Source: Owenweeksia sp963758205 (GTDB taxonomy: Bacteria; Bacteroidota; Bacteroidia; Flavobacteriales; Schleiferiaceae). Taken from it: 64,000 nt of DNA. The position numbers were made by a program, and so were the translations under genes. The stretch lies in the NCBI GenBank assembly GCA_963758205.1, contig CAVWUM010000002.1, positions 558,001 to 622,000 of the forward strand. The letters run 5' to 3'. Shown here piece after piece: positions 34,102-42,264 of the stretch (position 1 is its first letter; each line of letters begins with the position of its first letter). The notes under the pieces were generated by a model. It did no database searches. It saw only the letters and a list, made by a program, of their open reading frames with translations, and was not told the origin of the DNA.

Positions 34102-35817
34102 TTATTCTACACGGGCCACCGGGTAGCGTAAATGCTCTTTTTCGTAATAGGGGCTGTTTTTGTAAATGAAAAACAAAGCCGAATACACGTTTTTTGCCTC
34201 TTCAGGGTGGGATGCTTTCCACTCCTCAAATTTCTTTTTAAGCTCCGGATCGTCTGCCAGAAGCTTCTCAGCGGTATCTTCAAACACATAGGCCGAAAAG
34301 TATTCCTTTTGCTGGAAAATCTCATCGAAATAATTCCACCGCAGGTAACTGTCAACTGCCGTTGGTTCCATTACAGACATTATAAACCTGATATTTTTCT
34401 GATTGGTTTTTACCAGGTAGTCGCCTTTTAAATAACTGCGCATTTGTTTCTCTGTCTGCACCTTTAAGCTTTTAATGGGGAAGTGCCCTTCATAGGGCTG
34501 GCCGGTGGCAAATTCTACATCTTTAATGTAATAGGACGTTACTTCAAAAGCCGTGTCGTGAGAAATATGCCTCATCGCCACCTTATTGCTTTTGAGGTTT
34601 TCAATGGCCTCAGCCCAGGCCTGCGGAACCACGTAATATTCAGGTACGCTGGCACTATCTGTTGGCACGTAAGTATCCCTATACTTTACTGTGTAAGTTT
34701 TTGGCTTATCCGCCAGATACTTCAGGCGTTTGTAATCACCAATGTTGCTCTTTATATATTCATACTCATAACCTTTAAAAATCAGGTTTCTAAAATTTGA
34801 CTCATCAATTTTCCAGTTTAAATGGAATTGATCCTGATTGCTATCCCATTTATTGGCCTCTTCTTTAAAGGTTATCAGCGTTTGAGCTTTTTTCTCCGCG
34901 TAATCATACATGGTATTCAAAAAGGCCAGAGTGCTCTCAACCCTGTCCTTATAAGGTTTTAGCATGTGTGTTTCGGTAATAAAACCGATGGTATTAAAAA
35001 GGGCTGTATAACCACTGGCGTAGCGGGGAGTTTCTAAAAAGGCATCAAATCCCTTTTCTGGCGTATAGCCAAATACATTTACATAAGGCGTCATAAGCCA
35101 GCCGGCCTTAGCCATATTACTGTAAAGATGAGGCTCCAGCTCACTTTCCAGCAGTTTTGCCAGCATTGGGTTTAGCTTATCTTTTTGGGTGCTGATCAGC
35201 GTCATGGTATATTGATAATCCGCGCCATTGGAGGTATGCGTATCAATAAAAATATGGGGCTTAAGCGCATGAAAGATTTCATAAAAACTGCGGGTATTTT
35301 TAGAGTCGGCTTTGATGAAATCACGGTTCAGGTCGAGGTTGCGGGCATTACCTCTAAAGCCATGTTGCTCGGGCCCCAATTGGTTAGCTCGGGAGTATTC
35401 ACCACGATTCAGGCTTCCTCCAATATTATATACCGGTATAATAGCGTACACCGAATTTACTGGTGGTTTGTTTTTAAGGATATCTTCAGCAAAAGCGATA
35501 GAAGCATCAATACCACAACTCTCACCCGGGTGGATGCCGTTGTTTACCAAAATCACAGCTTTTCCGGCTACAGCCTGCTCAATACTCACCTCATTATTAA
35601 CAGTTCTGGCACCTATTAAAAATACATGAAGATTACGCCCACTATCTGTTTTTCCCATGGTAATAAGCTGCCCGTTTTGATATTTCGCGTCAAGGCTCTG
35701 GTAAATGCCAATTACCTCTTCATAGGTTGGTGTTTTATTCTCGGCATAGTTGAGAGATACCTGGCCGTTGGCAAATAGTACTGTGGCTGTGATAATCAGC
35801 GTAAGCAGATTTTTCAT
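34102..35817 (-). CDS. M14 family zinc carboxypeptidase
   Basis: The 571-residue protein starts with a signal peptide (KNLLTLIITATVLFANGQVS). The zinc ligands are visible: NNGIHPGESCGID gives H96 and E99, and FIDTHTSNGADY gives H194. The substrate-binding region includes NARNLDLNRDFIKADS, and a candidate catalytic Glu lies in GFITETHMLKPY. The enzyme removes C-terminal residues from peptides and is probably periplasmic or secreted. The C-terminal 250 residues form an extra domain found in Bacteroidota relatives. Its start codon directly follows a terminator hairpin (35823-35845), which is unusual. Confidence 0.92.
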   Translation of the reverse strand: MKNLLTLIITATVLFANGQVSLNYAENKTPTYEEVIGIYQSLDAKYQNGQLITMGKTDSGRNLHVFLIGARTVNNEVSIEQAVAGKAVILVNNGIHPGESCGIDASIAFAEDILKNKPPVNSVYAIIPVYNIGGSLNRGEYSRANQLGPEQHGFRGNARNLDLNRDFIKADSKNTRSFYEIFHALKPHIFIDTHTSNGADYQYTMTLISTQKDKLNPMLAKLLESELEPHLYSNMAKAGWLMTPYVNVFGYTPEKGFDAFLETPRYASGYTALFNTIGFITETHMLKPYKDRVESTLAFLNTMYDYAEKKAQTLITFKEEANKWDSNQDQFHLNWKIDESNFRNLIFKGYEYEYIKSNIGDYKRLKYLADKPKTYTVKYRDTYVPTDSASVPEYYVVPQAWAEAIENLKSNKVAMRHISHDTAFEVTSYYIKDVEFATGQPYEGHFPIKSLKVQTEKQMRSYLKGDYLVKTNQKNIRFIMSVMEPTAVDSYLRWNYFDEIFQQKEYFSAYVFEDTAEKLLADDPELKKKFEEWKASHPEEAKNVYSALFFIYKNSPYYEKEHLRYPVARVE

Positions 35818-35822
35818 AAAAA

Positions 35823-35845
35823 AAGCCCTTTGAATTAAAGGGCTT
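35823..35845 (-). terminator. Terminator hairpin abutting the M14 start codon
   Basis: AAGCCCTTT pairs with AAAGGGCTT across a 5-base loop and is followed by T7 on the minus strand. It lies downstream of the DUF4397 gene (stop at 35874) and ends about 6 bases before the M14 start codon. Confidence 0.8.
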
Positions 35846-35873
35846 AAAGTTGCTGATAATTATCAAACTTTCA

Positions 35874-36920
35874 TTATTCAATTAAAATCCTTGTGCTGAA
35901 GAACCATTTGTTTCCTGATTTTGCCTCCAACAGATAGTAGCCCGATTTAAGTGGCGAAACTCTTATGTTATGTACTTCGTTGGAGTGATTGTATAGCGTC
36001 TTTTCAAGAACGGGTTTACCATTCATATCCAGAAATTTCACCTCAACCTCTCCATTAACAGCCTCGGGAAAAACTACATCAATCATATTTGTTGCAGGAT
36101 TGGGATATACCTCCATAGCTACCGCTGTAAACTCCCCTATTCCTATACCCGATTTTGTGGGCAGTTCAATTAAAGGACCACCGCCAGGCAATGCCATATA
36201 TAACCCAAATAATGGAGCTCTAACACTTGTGTTTGTATCTCCAGGTATTGACTGCGAGGTATCAATCATACCTGAAGCTAATATTAATCCGGAAGAATCG
36301 GCCAAACCTAAAGAGCTGAAATTGGCGAAGTAAATAGCTATGGTTTCTTTTGTAATATCAGAAATTACCTCAAACTCGTAATCCTGTTCTGCCACTTCCT
36401 TATAACTGGTAAATGTTCCATACTCTACCAAAGGAGCAAAATTTGGGGTCGGGCCGGTCAGCTCATCTATATTCAACCCCGGAGCATCGGTACTTCCATT
36501 AAAAAATTTAAAATCCACATTACTGGTCTGCCTCGCTTCCTCACGTGTGCGGTGAACAATCATTTCGAACGGTTTCAAAGAATCATAAGGCTGTGTAGAT
36601 AGCAAGCCGGAAATGATTAGTACATAAGTGCTATCATCAACAAATGAAATAGTATCCCTTAACAGGCTGGCCACGGTATCAGGTAGATCAGGAGATTGCA
36701 GAGCAACAACTAATTGTGTACTGGCCGAAACATCCATATAGGGAGTTGCATTTCTGAAGGGAAGACTATCCACCATTTTTTGGTTACCGAAATAAATGTC
36801 CAGTGCATCGAAGGCATGGTCAGGACTGTTGTGAATAATCTGTAATCTTGCGGTTTGGGCACTAACCATGCTGGCTAATAACAAGGTAAAAACTAAAGTG
36901 GGTATAATCTTTTTCATCAT
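35874..36920 (-). CDS. DUF4397 domain protein with T9SS sorting domain
   Basis: From the ATG at 36920 the protein has 348 residues and starts MMKKIIPTLVFTLLLASMVS, a signal peptide. The start 7 codons upstream is not needed for export. A DUF4397 domain follows (RLQIIHNSPDHAFDALDIYF, SASTQLVVALQSPDLPDTVA and STYVLIISGLL), with a second related unit at about 145-260. The C-terminus carries the T9SS type A domain with MEVYPNPATNMIDVVFPEA and KSGYYLLEAKSGNKWFFST. DUF4397 is an Ig-like module of unknown role. The product is expected on the cell surface or secreted. Confidence 0.88.
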   Translation of the reverse strand: MMKKIIPTLVFTLLLASMVSAQTARLQIIHNSPDHAFDALDIYFGNQKMVDSLPFRNATPYMDVSASTQLVVALQSPDLPDTVASLLRDTISFVDDSTYVLIISGLLSTQPYDSLKPFEMIVHRTREEARQTSNVDFKFFNGSTDAPGLNIDELTGPTPNFAPLVEYGTFTSYKEVAEQDYEFEVISDITKETIAIYFANFSSLGLADSSGLILASGMIDTSQSIPGDTNTSVRAPLFGLYMALPGGGPLIELPTKSGIGIGEFTAVAMEVYPNPATNMIDVVFPEAVNGEVEVKFLDMNGKPVLEKTLYNHSNEVHNIRVSPLKSGYYLLEAKSGNKWFFSTRILIE

Positions 36921-37015
36921 ATTTAATTTACTGTAAAACATATCTCGCTTTCAATTGTACATATAACAGGTTTAAAGCTCCAGTTGTTTAAACTTTTGTA
37001 AGATTTAACCTCTAG

Positions 37016-37023
37016 TAATTTTG
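37016..37023 (+). promoter_or_regulatory. Bacteroidota -7 element that fixes the SRPBCC start
   Basis: TAATTTTG matches TAnnTTTG. It overlaps a TTG at 37021, so translation more likely begins at the ATG at 37036. Confidence 0.5.
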
Positions 37024-37035
37024 TATAAACTCGAA

Positions 37036-37482
37036 ATGACACAGCATGTTGACATCACTTTGGCGAAAGCCTGGGAGTTCTTCAGTAAGCCTGAAAATCT
37101 GAGCTTACTTACTCCGGATGATATGAATTTTACCATTTTGGAAAAGCCTTCCGTAAGTATGTACGAAGGGATGCTCATCCGTTACAAAGTTTCTCCTATA
37201 AAGGGGATAAAGCTGGGCTGGACCTCTGAAATAACCAAAATAAAGCCCCGGGAATATTTTATTGATAAACAACTTGAAGGCCCCTTCAAATACTGGCACC
37301 ATGAGCATCATTTTAAAGAAACTCCGAATGGAGTAGAACTAAGAGATGTACTTTACTACCGGGTTCCTTTTGGGATTTTTGGTAAGATTTTACACAAACC
37401 TTTGGTAAGAAAGAAATTGAACGCCATTTTCGCTTATCGTCAGAATAAAATTGCAGCAATGTTCAAAAAAATTCAAACGTAA
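37036..37482 (+). CDS. SRPBCC (START/Bet v1-like) family protein
   Basis: From the ATG at 37036 the protein has 148 residues and starts MTQHVDITLAKAWEFFSKPE. The helix-grip pattern is clear: NLSLLTPDDMNFTILEK, GMLIRYKVSPIKGIKLGWTS, YWHHEHHFKETPNGVELRD and a C-terminal helix LNAIFAYRQNKIAAMFKKIQ. The fold binds hydrophobic ligands in a central cavity. No catalytic residue is evident and the ligand is unknown. The gene runs into the DUF429 gene 3 bases later and is probably co-transcribed with it. Confidence 0.82.
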   Translation: MTQHVDITLAKAWEFFSKPENLSLLTPDDMNFTILEKPSVSMYEGMLIRYKVSPIKGIKLGWTSEITKIKPREYFIDKQLEGPFKYWHHEHHFKETPNGVELRDVLYYRVPFGIFGKILHKPLVRKKLNAIFAYRQNKIAAMFKKIQT

Positions 37483-37485
37483 GCC

Positions 37486-38082
37486 ATGGATGAAACTTTA
37501 TTCGGAATAGACTACGGCAGTAAGCTTACAGGTAATACCGTTATCGCCATTTTTGATGAAATGAAGGTGATATTTATGGATGTGGACAAAGGTGTTGATG
37601 CTGACAAGTTTATTATGAATGCGGCTGATCACTTTAAGCCCACCAAGATTTTTATTGATGCTCCTTTATCCCTGCCGGGAGTGTATTCCAAAATTGAAGG
37701 TTGCAGAGATTATCACTTCCGTGAGGCGGATCTGGAGCTGGGCGCCATGTCTCCTATGTTTTTGGGAGGATTTGCCGCTCGTGCCATTGAGTTGAGAGCT
37801 GATTTAAGCGAAAAGGGAATTGAAGTGTATGAAACTTATCCCCGCGTTTTGGCTTCAAGATTAAATCTTAAAGCAAAAGGCTATAAAGGCAGCGTACTTG
37901 GGCTTAAGGACTGCCGCAAAGCCGTGGTTAATCATTTTAGCGCATCCATTAATGTTTCTGTAAACCAGATTACCACCTGGCACCATTTAGATGCTTTATT
38001 GGCATTAATGTCCGGGTTGAATTACCTTCAAGGCCAAAGCGAGGTATATGGCCTGCCTGAAGAAGGACAGATTTATATCTAA
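37486..38082 (+). CDS. DUF429 family protein (RNase H-like fold, predicted nuclease)
   Basis: The 198-residue protein fits DUF429. The N-terminal strand FGIDYGSKLTGNTVIAIF carries a conserved Asp, followed by IFIDAPLSLPGVYSKIEGCR, then READLELGAMSPMFLGGFAA and VYETYPRVLASRL. A late acidic region HHLDALLALMSGL supplies the last conserved Asp. The arrangement of Asp residues in an RNase H-like fold suggests metal-dependent nuclease or ATPase chemistry, but the family's activity is not established. It sits between SRPBCC and DUF2452 genes. Confidence 0.82.
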   Translation: MDETLFGIDYGSKLTGNTVIAIFDEMKVIFMDVDKGVDADKFIMNAADHFKPTKIFIDAPLSLPGVYSKIEGCRDYHFREADLELGAMSPMFLGGFAARAIELRADLSEKGIEVYETYPRVLASRLNLKAKGYKGSVLGLKDCRKAVVNHFSASINVSVNQITTWHHLDALLALMSGLNYLQGQSEVYGLPEEGQIYI

Positions 38083-38118
38083 ATCTATAACTCACTTTTC
38101 GCTTAGCACTCTGCTCCC

Positions 38119-38126
38119 TACCTTTG
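38119..38126 (+). promoter_or_regulatory. Bacteroidota -7 element for the DUF2452 gene
   Basis: TACCTTTG matches TAnnTTTG and lies just before the ATG at 38132, which excludes the longer frame from 38048. Confidence 0.55.
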
Positions 38127-38131
38127 AAGTG

Positions 38132-38578
38132 ATGAAAGACAATCCCAAAAAAAATAAGGATTTTGTTAATCCTATTGATGCTGATAAGATTACCGAGAAC
38201 CCGGGCTTATTACCCTATGCCCATACGGTTGGCAGTGCCGTAATAAAGCCAACCAAACAGGGGGTTATAAGGAGCAAGTCGCTGTCTGCCATGGAGCAGC
38301 AAACCAATATGCAGCTCGATCAGATTAAAAAGCAAATTGAACTATTGGCTGAGCAGGCTAATGAGTTGAAAGAGCGCAGAATTTTATCGGAACAGATTTA
38401 CGCCTCGCACATGAGTTTTAAGCCGGAAATAAATCATGTGTACCATCTCTACCTGAATAATGACGATGAATATGTACTTTCTATGATAGGGCCGGATGAA
38501 TGGCGTAAACCAAGATTCAAGGAGTTTATAAATTCAGTACGCCTGCTGGCAGATCACACCTGGGCTATAGAAAATTAA
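38132..38578 (+). CDS. DUF2452 family protein
   Basis: From the ATG at 38132 the protein has 148 residues: MKDNPKKNKDFVNPIDADKI, then NPGLLPYAHTVGSAVIKPTK. A coiled helix follows (MQLDQIKKQIELLAEQANEL), then FKPEINHVYHLYLNNDDEYV and LSMIGPDEW. This matches DUF2452, which is common in Bacteroidota and uncharacterised. No export signal is seen, so it is probably cytoplasmic. Its stop overlaps by 4 bases the stop of the convergent response regulator gene. Confidence 0.82.
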   Translation: MKDNPKKNKDFVNPIDADKITENPGLLPYAHTVGSAVIKPTKQGVIRSKSLSAMEQQTNMQLDQIKKQIELLAEQANELKERRILSEQIYASHMSFKPEINHVYHLYLNNDDEYVLSMIGPDEWRKPRFKEFINSVRLLADHTWAIEN

Positions 38579-39282
38579 GGTGTGGAATTTACCTGGTCAA
38601 CCAGCCTAAAGCCTTCACTGTGTACATTAATTATGGCCACATTGTCATCATCCTTAAGGTGCTTACGCAACTTGGCCACATATACATCCATGCTACGGCC
38701 GGTAAAATAATTATCGTCCTTCCAGATTTTTTTTAAAGCATCTGAGCGGCTTACCAACGAATTTTTATTGGCGGCCAGCATACGTAATAAAGCCCCTTCT
38801 TTAGGGCTCAGCTTATATTCTTCCTTTCCATTTTTTAATAACCGGAACTCGCTGTGATAACTGTACTTACCAATTGCAAATTCCTTTTGCTCATCATCTT
38901 CATTGGATTGTATACTGCGGCTGAGTATCGCTTTTATTTTATAGAGCAACACTTCGGAGTCAAAAGGTTTAATGATATAGTCATCCGCGCCAATCTGGTA
39001 GCCTTTAAGCATATCCTCCTTCATTGATTTGGCCGTAAGAAAGATTACCGGCATATCAGCGTCAAGGTTCTTTATTTCGGCAGCCAATGCAAATCCATCT
39101 TTGTAGGGCATCATTACATCCAGTATGCACAAGTGCGGGTCATTCATTTTAAATGTTTGTAACCCTTGCATGCCATCTTTGGCCAGCAATACTTCAAAGT
39201 CATGCAGCTCAAGGTAATCTCTTAATACCGACCCAAAATTGGGATCATCTTCTACAAGTAAGATCTGTTTAGCGTTGTCCAT
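38575..39282 (-). CDS. OmpR-family response regulator
   Basis: The 235-residue regulator has a receiver domain with the acidic pair in VEDDPNFG, the phosphoacceptor Asp55 in LCILDVMMPYKDG, the conserved Thr/Lys in VIFLTAKSM (K85) and K105 in IIKPFD. A winged-helix DNA-binding domain follows (YKLSPKEGALLRMLAANKNS, RSMDVYVAKLRKHLKDD). It lies 4 bases downstream of the cognate sensor kinase. The pair resembles the RprX/RprY system of Bacteroides in order and size, but target genes are unknown. Confidence 0.93.
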   Translation of the reverse strand: MDNAKQILLVEDDPNFGSVLRDYLELHDFEVLLAKDGMQGLQTFKMNDPHLCILDVMMPYKDGFALAAEIKNLDADMPVIFLTAKSMKEDMLKGYQIGADDYIIKPFDSEVLLYKIKAILSRSIQSNEDDEQKEFAIGKYSYHSEFRLLKNGKEEYKLSPKEGALLRMLAANKNSLVSRSDALKKIWKDDNYFTGRSMDVYVAKLRKHLKDDDNVAIINVHSEGFRLVDQVNSTP

Positions 39283-39286
39283 ATTT

Positions 39287-40867
39287 TCAATTGGTTTCCA
39301 TAGTTAACGGTAAATAGATGTAAAACTTGCTTCCCTTGCCTTTTTCACTTTCCACATCAATACGGCCACCATGGGCTTCTATAATACCACGGGCATAGCT
39401 AAGGCCCAGGCCATGTCCTTTTATATTATGGATGTCTCCGGAGGAAACCCTGAAGAACCTGTCGAAAATATGCTTCTGTTCTTCCTTACTCATTCCCACG
39501 CCTTTATCACTTATTATAATAATGAGATTATGGCGCGTAAGCTCGGTAACAACTTTTATTAAAGGTGCATTAATGGAGTACTTTACAGCATTATCCAGTA
39601 TGTTAATAATACTGTTGGAGAAGTGGTTAGGATCCACATTCAGTTCAGTGCCATTATCATTAAAGTTCTTTTCAATTCGGCCATTCTTACTTTCCAGCGA
39701 AAGCTGAATGTGCGAAATGCATTCATCCAGAAGGTCAGAAACCTGTACTGGCTCAAAGTTCAATTCCAGCTCTTTTTTATCCATTAATGCCATTCTCAAA
39801 ACGCTTTCCACCTGCAGGTTCATTCGGTTATTTTCCTGCTTTATCACCTTACTATAGTGCTCAATCCTTTGCGGATCATTAATAACCTTGGGGTTTCTTA
39901 GTGCATCAATAGCAAGGTTTATGGTGGCGATGGGCGTTTTAAACTCATGCGTCATGTTATTGATAAAGTCTGTTTTAATGTCACTTATCCTTTTTTGTTG
40001 CAAGGTGTATGAAAGTGTGCGGGCAAAAGTGAAAATGATGGCAGCGGTAAATACCAGACTTACCAAAAACGTAAGCCACATAGATTTTAGTAGGTAATTG
40101 GTTTTACCTGAAAAGAAAACCATCAGGGTACTATGCCCAAAAAGATCATTGGGGAAAAGAGCCGCCTGGTGTACAAATTCTGTTTCGGGCAAAGTTGTAA
40201 TGCCACTAAAATCCTGATCCCCCATCACCCCACGGTTATCTTCAACCACTACATACTTATATGGAATATCTATGCCTTTAGAACGTAACTCAAAATCCAG
40301 TATGGAATCCAGTGTTCTTTGATCCATCCGGCTTTTTAAACCCATTTTTTTATTGAAGGAGTGCTTTACCAGTTGGTTAAAAACGGCATCCATCCGCTTT
40401 AGCTTAAGCTCAATTTTGCCGGTATTGGTAACACCTCCACCCGAAAAGTTAAAGCGCCTTGAAGTATCAGGAAAAAATGAATTTTGAGACCTTATTTCGG
40501 TACGACCTTCCACAACCTCAATAGAGTCATCACTCATGGAAACTGAGATGGAGTATGACCCTTCTGTATCAGAAACCCGGTAAATGCTGTCTTTGGTTTT
40601 AACCTCACCAAAGGCGTGAGCCTGCCCGCTAAAGAAAGGTTCCAGCCTGAAGTTATTTCTTAAAAAGTTAATGGTTTCAAGGGTTTCAAGCCGGCTGGCA
40701 ACACCTTCCAATGCTTCGGAAACCTGTTGATCAAACTTTTCTTCCTCTAAGTTATAGGAGTTGTTTAGCCAGTAGGCCTGTATACCGGTAATACCGATGA
40801 GCGATACTGTCATCAGGGCTATCAGCCAGTTTATTCTCTTTTTACTGTTCGCCAGTTTCATCCTCAT
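39287..40867 (-). CDS. Membrane sensor histidine kinase
   Basis: The 526-residue kinase has two transmembrane segments (about 13-35 and 263-283) enclosing a periplasmic sensor of about 225 residues. The cytoplasmic part has the H-box NNMTHEFKTPIATI (H307), N-box NILDNAVKYS, G1 box SDKGVGMSKEEQ and G2 box KGHGLGLSYARGI. It phosphorylates the adjacent response regulator. The start could equally be the second Met at 40861. A promoter-like CAAATTTA lies at 40875-40882. The periplasmic domain is not of a type I recognise, so the signal is unknown. Confidence 0.93.
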   Translation of the reverse strand: MRMKLANSKKRINWLIALMTVSLIGITGIQAYWLNNSYNLEEEKFDQQVSEALEGVASRLETLETINFLRNNFRLEPFFSGQAHAFGEVKTKDSIYRVSDTEGSYSISVSMSDDSIEVVEGRTEIRSQNSFFPDTSRRFNFSGGGVTNTGKIELKLKRMDAVFNQLVKHSFNKKMGLKSRMDQRTLDSILDFELRSKGIDIPYKYVVVEDNRGVMGDQDFSGITTLPETEFVHQAALFPNDLFGHSTLMVFFSGKTNYLLKSMWLTFLVSLVFTAAIIFTFARTLSYTLQQKRISDIKTDFINNMTHEFKTPIATINLAIDALRNPKVINDPQRIEHYSKVIKQENNRMNLQVESVLRMALMDKKELELNFEPVQVSDLLDECISHIQLSLESKNGRIEKNFNDNGTELNVDPNHFSNSIINILDNAVKYSINAPLIKVVTELTRHNLIIIISDKGVGMSKEEQKHIFDRFFRVSSGDIHNIKGHGLGLSYARGIIEAHGGRIDVESEKGKGSKFYIYLPLTMETN

Positions 40868-40874
40868 ATCAACG

Positions 40875-40882
40875 CAAATTTA
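40875..40882 (-). promoter_or_regulatory. Bacteroidota -7 element for the two-component operon
   Basis: CAAATTTA on the plus strand is TAAATTTG on the coding strand, 8-14 bases upstream of the sensor kinase start. Confidence 0.55.
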
Positions 40883-41003
40883 CTATGGAGAGGAGCCGCT
40901 CATTTTATTTTAACGGCATTTTAACAAAAGGCAGGCAACGCTTTCAGTAAAGCCTGATGTCTAATAAATACAAACGAAAAACAAAGCATAAAAATTAATC
41001 ATC

Positions 41004-41426
41004 ATGAAAAATGTATTAAACAGATCAAGGCTAATGTTAGCCACCCTGGCACTTACCATAGCCATTCCATTTACCAATATGGCGCAGGAAACGCCTTTAG
41101 AAACCAATTTACAGCTTATTGACCATGACGTTGTGAAGCCTGACAACACCGGAAAAATTGATCCGCCACCACCCCCAACTTTTTCGGCTGATGAAACTAC
41201 CATCACCAGAATAAGCTTTTACCCAAACCCGTGTAAAGACAAATTAAAGATCGAATTTGGAGATAATGCGAAGTTTCAAAAAGTACAGGTGTACAACCTT
41301 ATTGGTAACCTAATGTATGAAGCCACTTTACCTGCTGATAATGCGGTAATCAATACCTCTGGTTTGAAGGCTGGCATATACATATTGAGAACCGAAGACG
41401 CGGCTTACAGGTTTACCAAAGTATAA
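41004..41426 (+). CDS. Small secreted protein consisting mainly of a T9SS sorting domain
   Basis: The 140-residue product has a signal peptide (LMLATLALTIAIPFTNMAQE). A short acidic segment and a proline run (IDPPPPPTFSADETT) follow. Almost all of the remainder is a type A T9SS domain: ISFYPNPCKDKLKIEFGDNA, VQVYNLIGNLMYEATLP and LKAGIYILRTEDAAYRFTKV. Only about 40 residues could carry function between signal and sorting domain. It may be a surface peptide, a structural filler or a remnant of a larger cargo. It is divergent from the two-component operon, which suggests but does not prove regulation by it. Confidence 0.8.
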   Translation: MKNVLNRSRLMLATLALTIAIPFTNMAQETPLETNLQLIDHDVVKPDNTGKIDPPPPPTFSADETTITRISFYPNPCKDKLKIEFGDNAKFQKVQVYNLIGNLMYEATLPADNAVINTSGLKAGIYILRTEDAAYRFTKV

Positions 41427-41452
41427 GTACCAAAAAATTAAAAGGTTACGCT

Positions 41453-41484
41453 CGCCTGCAGGCCAACCATCCTGCAGGTGGGCG
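41453..41484 (+). terminator. Hairpin after the small T9SS protein
   Basis: CCTGCAGG at 41455-41462 pairs with CCTGCAGG at 41471-41478 across an 8-base loop, with flanking CGC/GCG. The following T-run is weak, so termination is likely but not certain. Confidence 0.55.
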
Positions 41485-41521
41485 TTTCAGTTTTCAACCC
41501 ATTATACTAATACCTAAATCC

Positions 41522-41529
41522 TATATTTG
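41522..41529 (+). promoter_or_regulatory. Bacteroidota -7 element for the glycosyltransferase
   Basis: TATATTTG matches TAnnTTTG, 21 bases upstream of the ATG at 41551, and excludes the longer frame from 41527. Confidence 0.6.
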
Positions 41530-41550
41530 CCGGCTATTATTTTTGCCCTA

Positions 41551-42264
41551 ATGCAGATTTCGAAACTATCTATAGTTATTCCCGCCTATAACGAAGGCGC
41601 TACCATCCACAACATACTTGATAAGGTTAAGGCTGTGCAACTGATAAATAATATCAGTAAAGAGGTGATATTGGTAAACGACTGCTCTACAGATAATACC
41701 GAAGAGGCTATACTAAAATATAAAGACGCCAATCCCGAGCTGGATATTCAGTATTACAAGCATCAAGTGAACAAGGGAAAAGGAGCGGCCCTGCATACAG
41801 GTATTAAAAAGGCTACCGGAGAGTACACTATTATTCAGGATGCTGACCTGGAGTATGATCCGGAAGAATTTAACATTTTGCTGAAGCCCGTGGTTAATGG
41901 TGTGGCAGATGTGGTGTATGGTTCCCGGTTTATGGGTGGAAACCCCCACCGCATATTGTTTTTCTGGCACTCCATCGGCAATAAGTTCCTTACGTTTCTA
42001 TCAAACATGTTTACCAACCTCAACCTTACGGATATGGAAACATGCTATAAAATGTTTGCTACCAAAACCATACAAAGCCTTGAACTGAAGGAAAACCGCT
42101 TTGGGTTTGAGCCTGAGGTAACTGCAAAAATTGCTCGTGTACCTAAAATCAGGATTTATGAGGTGGGCATAAGCTACTACGGCCGCACCTTTGATGAAGG
42201 CAAAAAAATAAGCTGGAAAGACGGGTTCAGAGCCATTTACTGCATCCTTAAATACAACCTTTAA
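41551..42264 (+). CDS. Family 2 glycosyltransferase, polyprenyl-phosphate mannose/glucose synthase-like
   Basis: From the ATG at 41551 the protein has 237 residues. It shows the GT-A fold motifs KLSIVIPAYNEGATIHNILD, VILVNDCSTDNTEEAI, KGKGAALHTGIKKATGEYTI and the metal-binding IQDADLEYDPEEF. It then has DVVYGSRFMGGNPHRI and a C-terminal MFATKTIQSLELKENRFGFE. The pattern matches dolichol- or polyprenyl-phosphate sugar transferases, which load a lipid carrier for later transfer in cell-envelope or glycan synthesis. Unlike many relatives it has no C-terminal membrane helices. Its end overlaps the convergent receptor's stop by 4 bases. Confidence 0.9.
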   Translation: MQISKLSIVIPAYNEGATIHNILDKVKAVQLINNISKEVILVNDCSTDNTEEAILKYKDANPELDIQYYKHQVNKGKGAALHTGIKKATGEYTIIQDADLEYDPEEFNILLKPVVNGVADVVYGSRFMGGNPHRILFFWHSIGNKFLTFLSNMFTNLNLTDMETCYKMFATKTIQSLELKENRFGFEPEVTAKIARVPKIRIYEVGISYYGRTFDEGKKISWKDGFRAIYCILKYNL

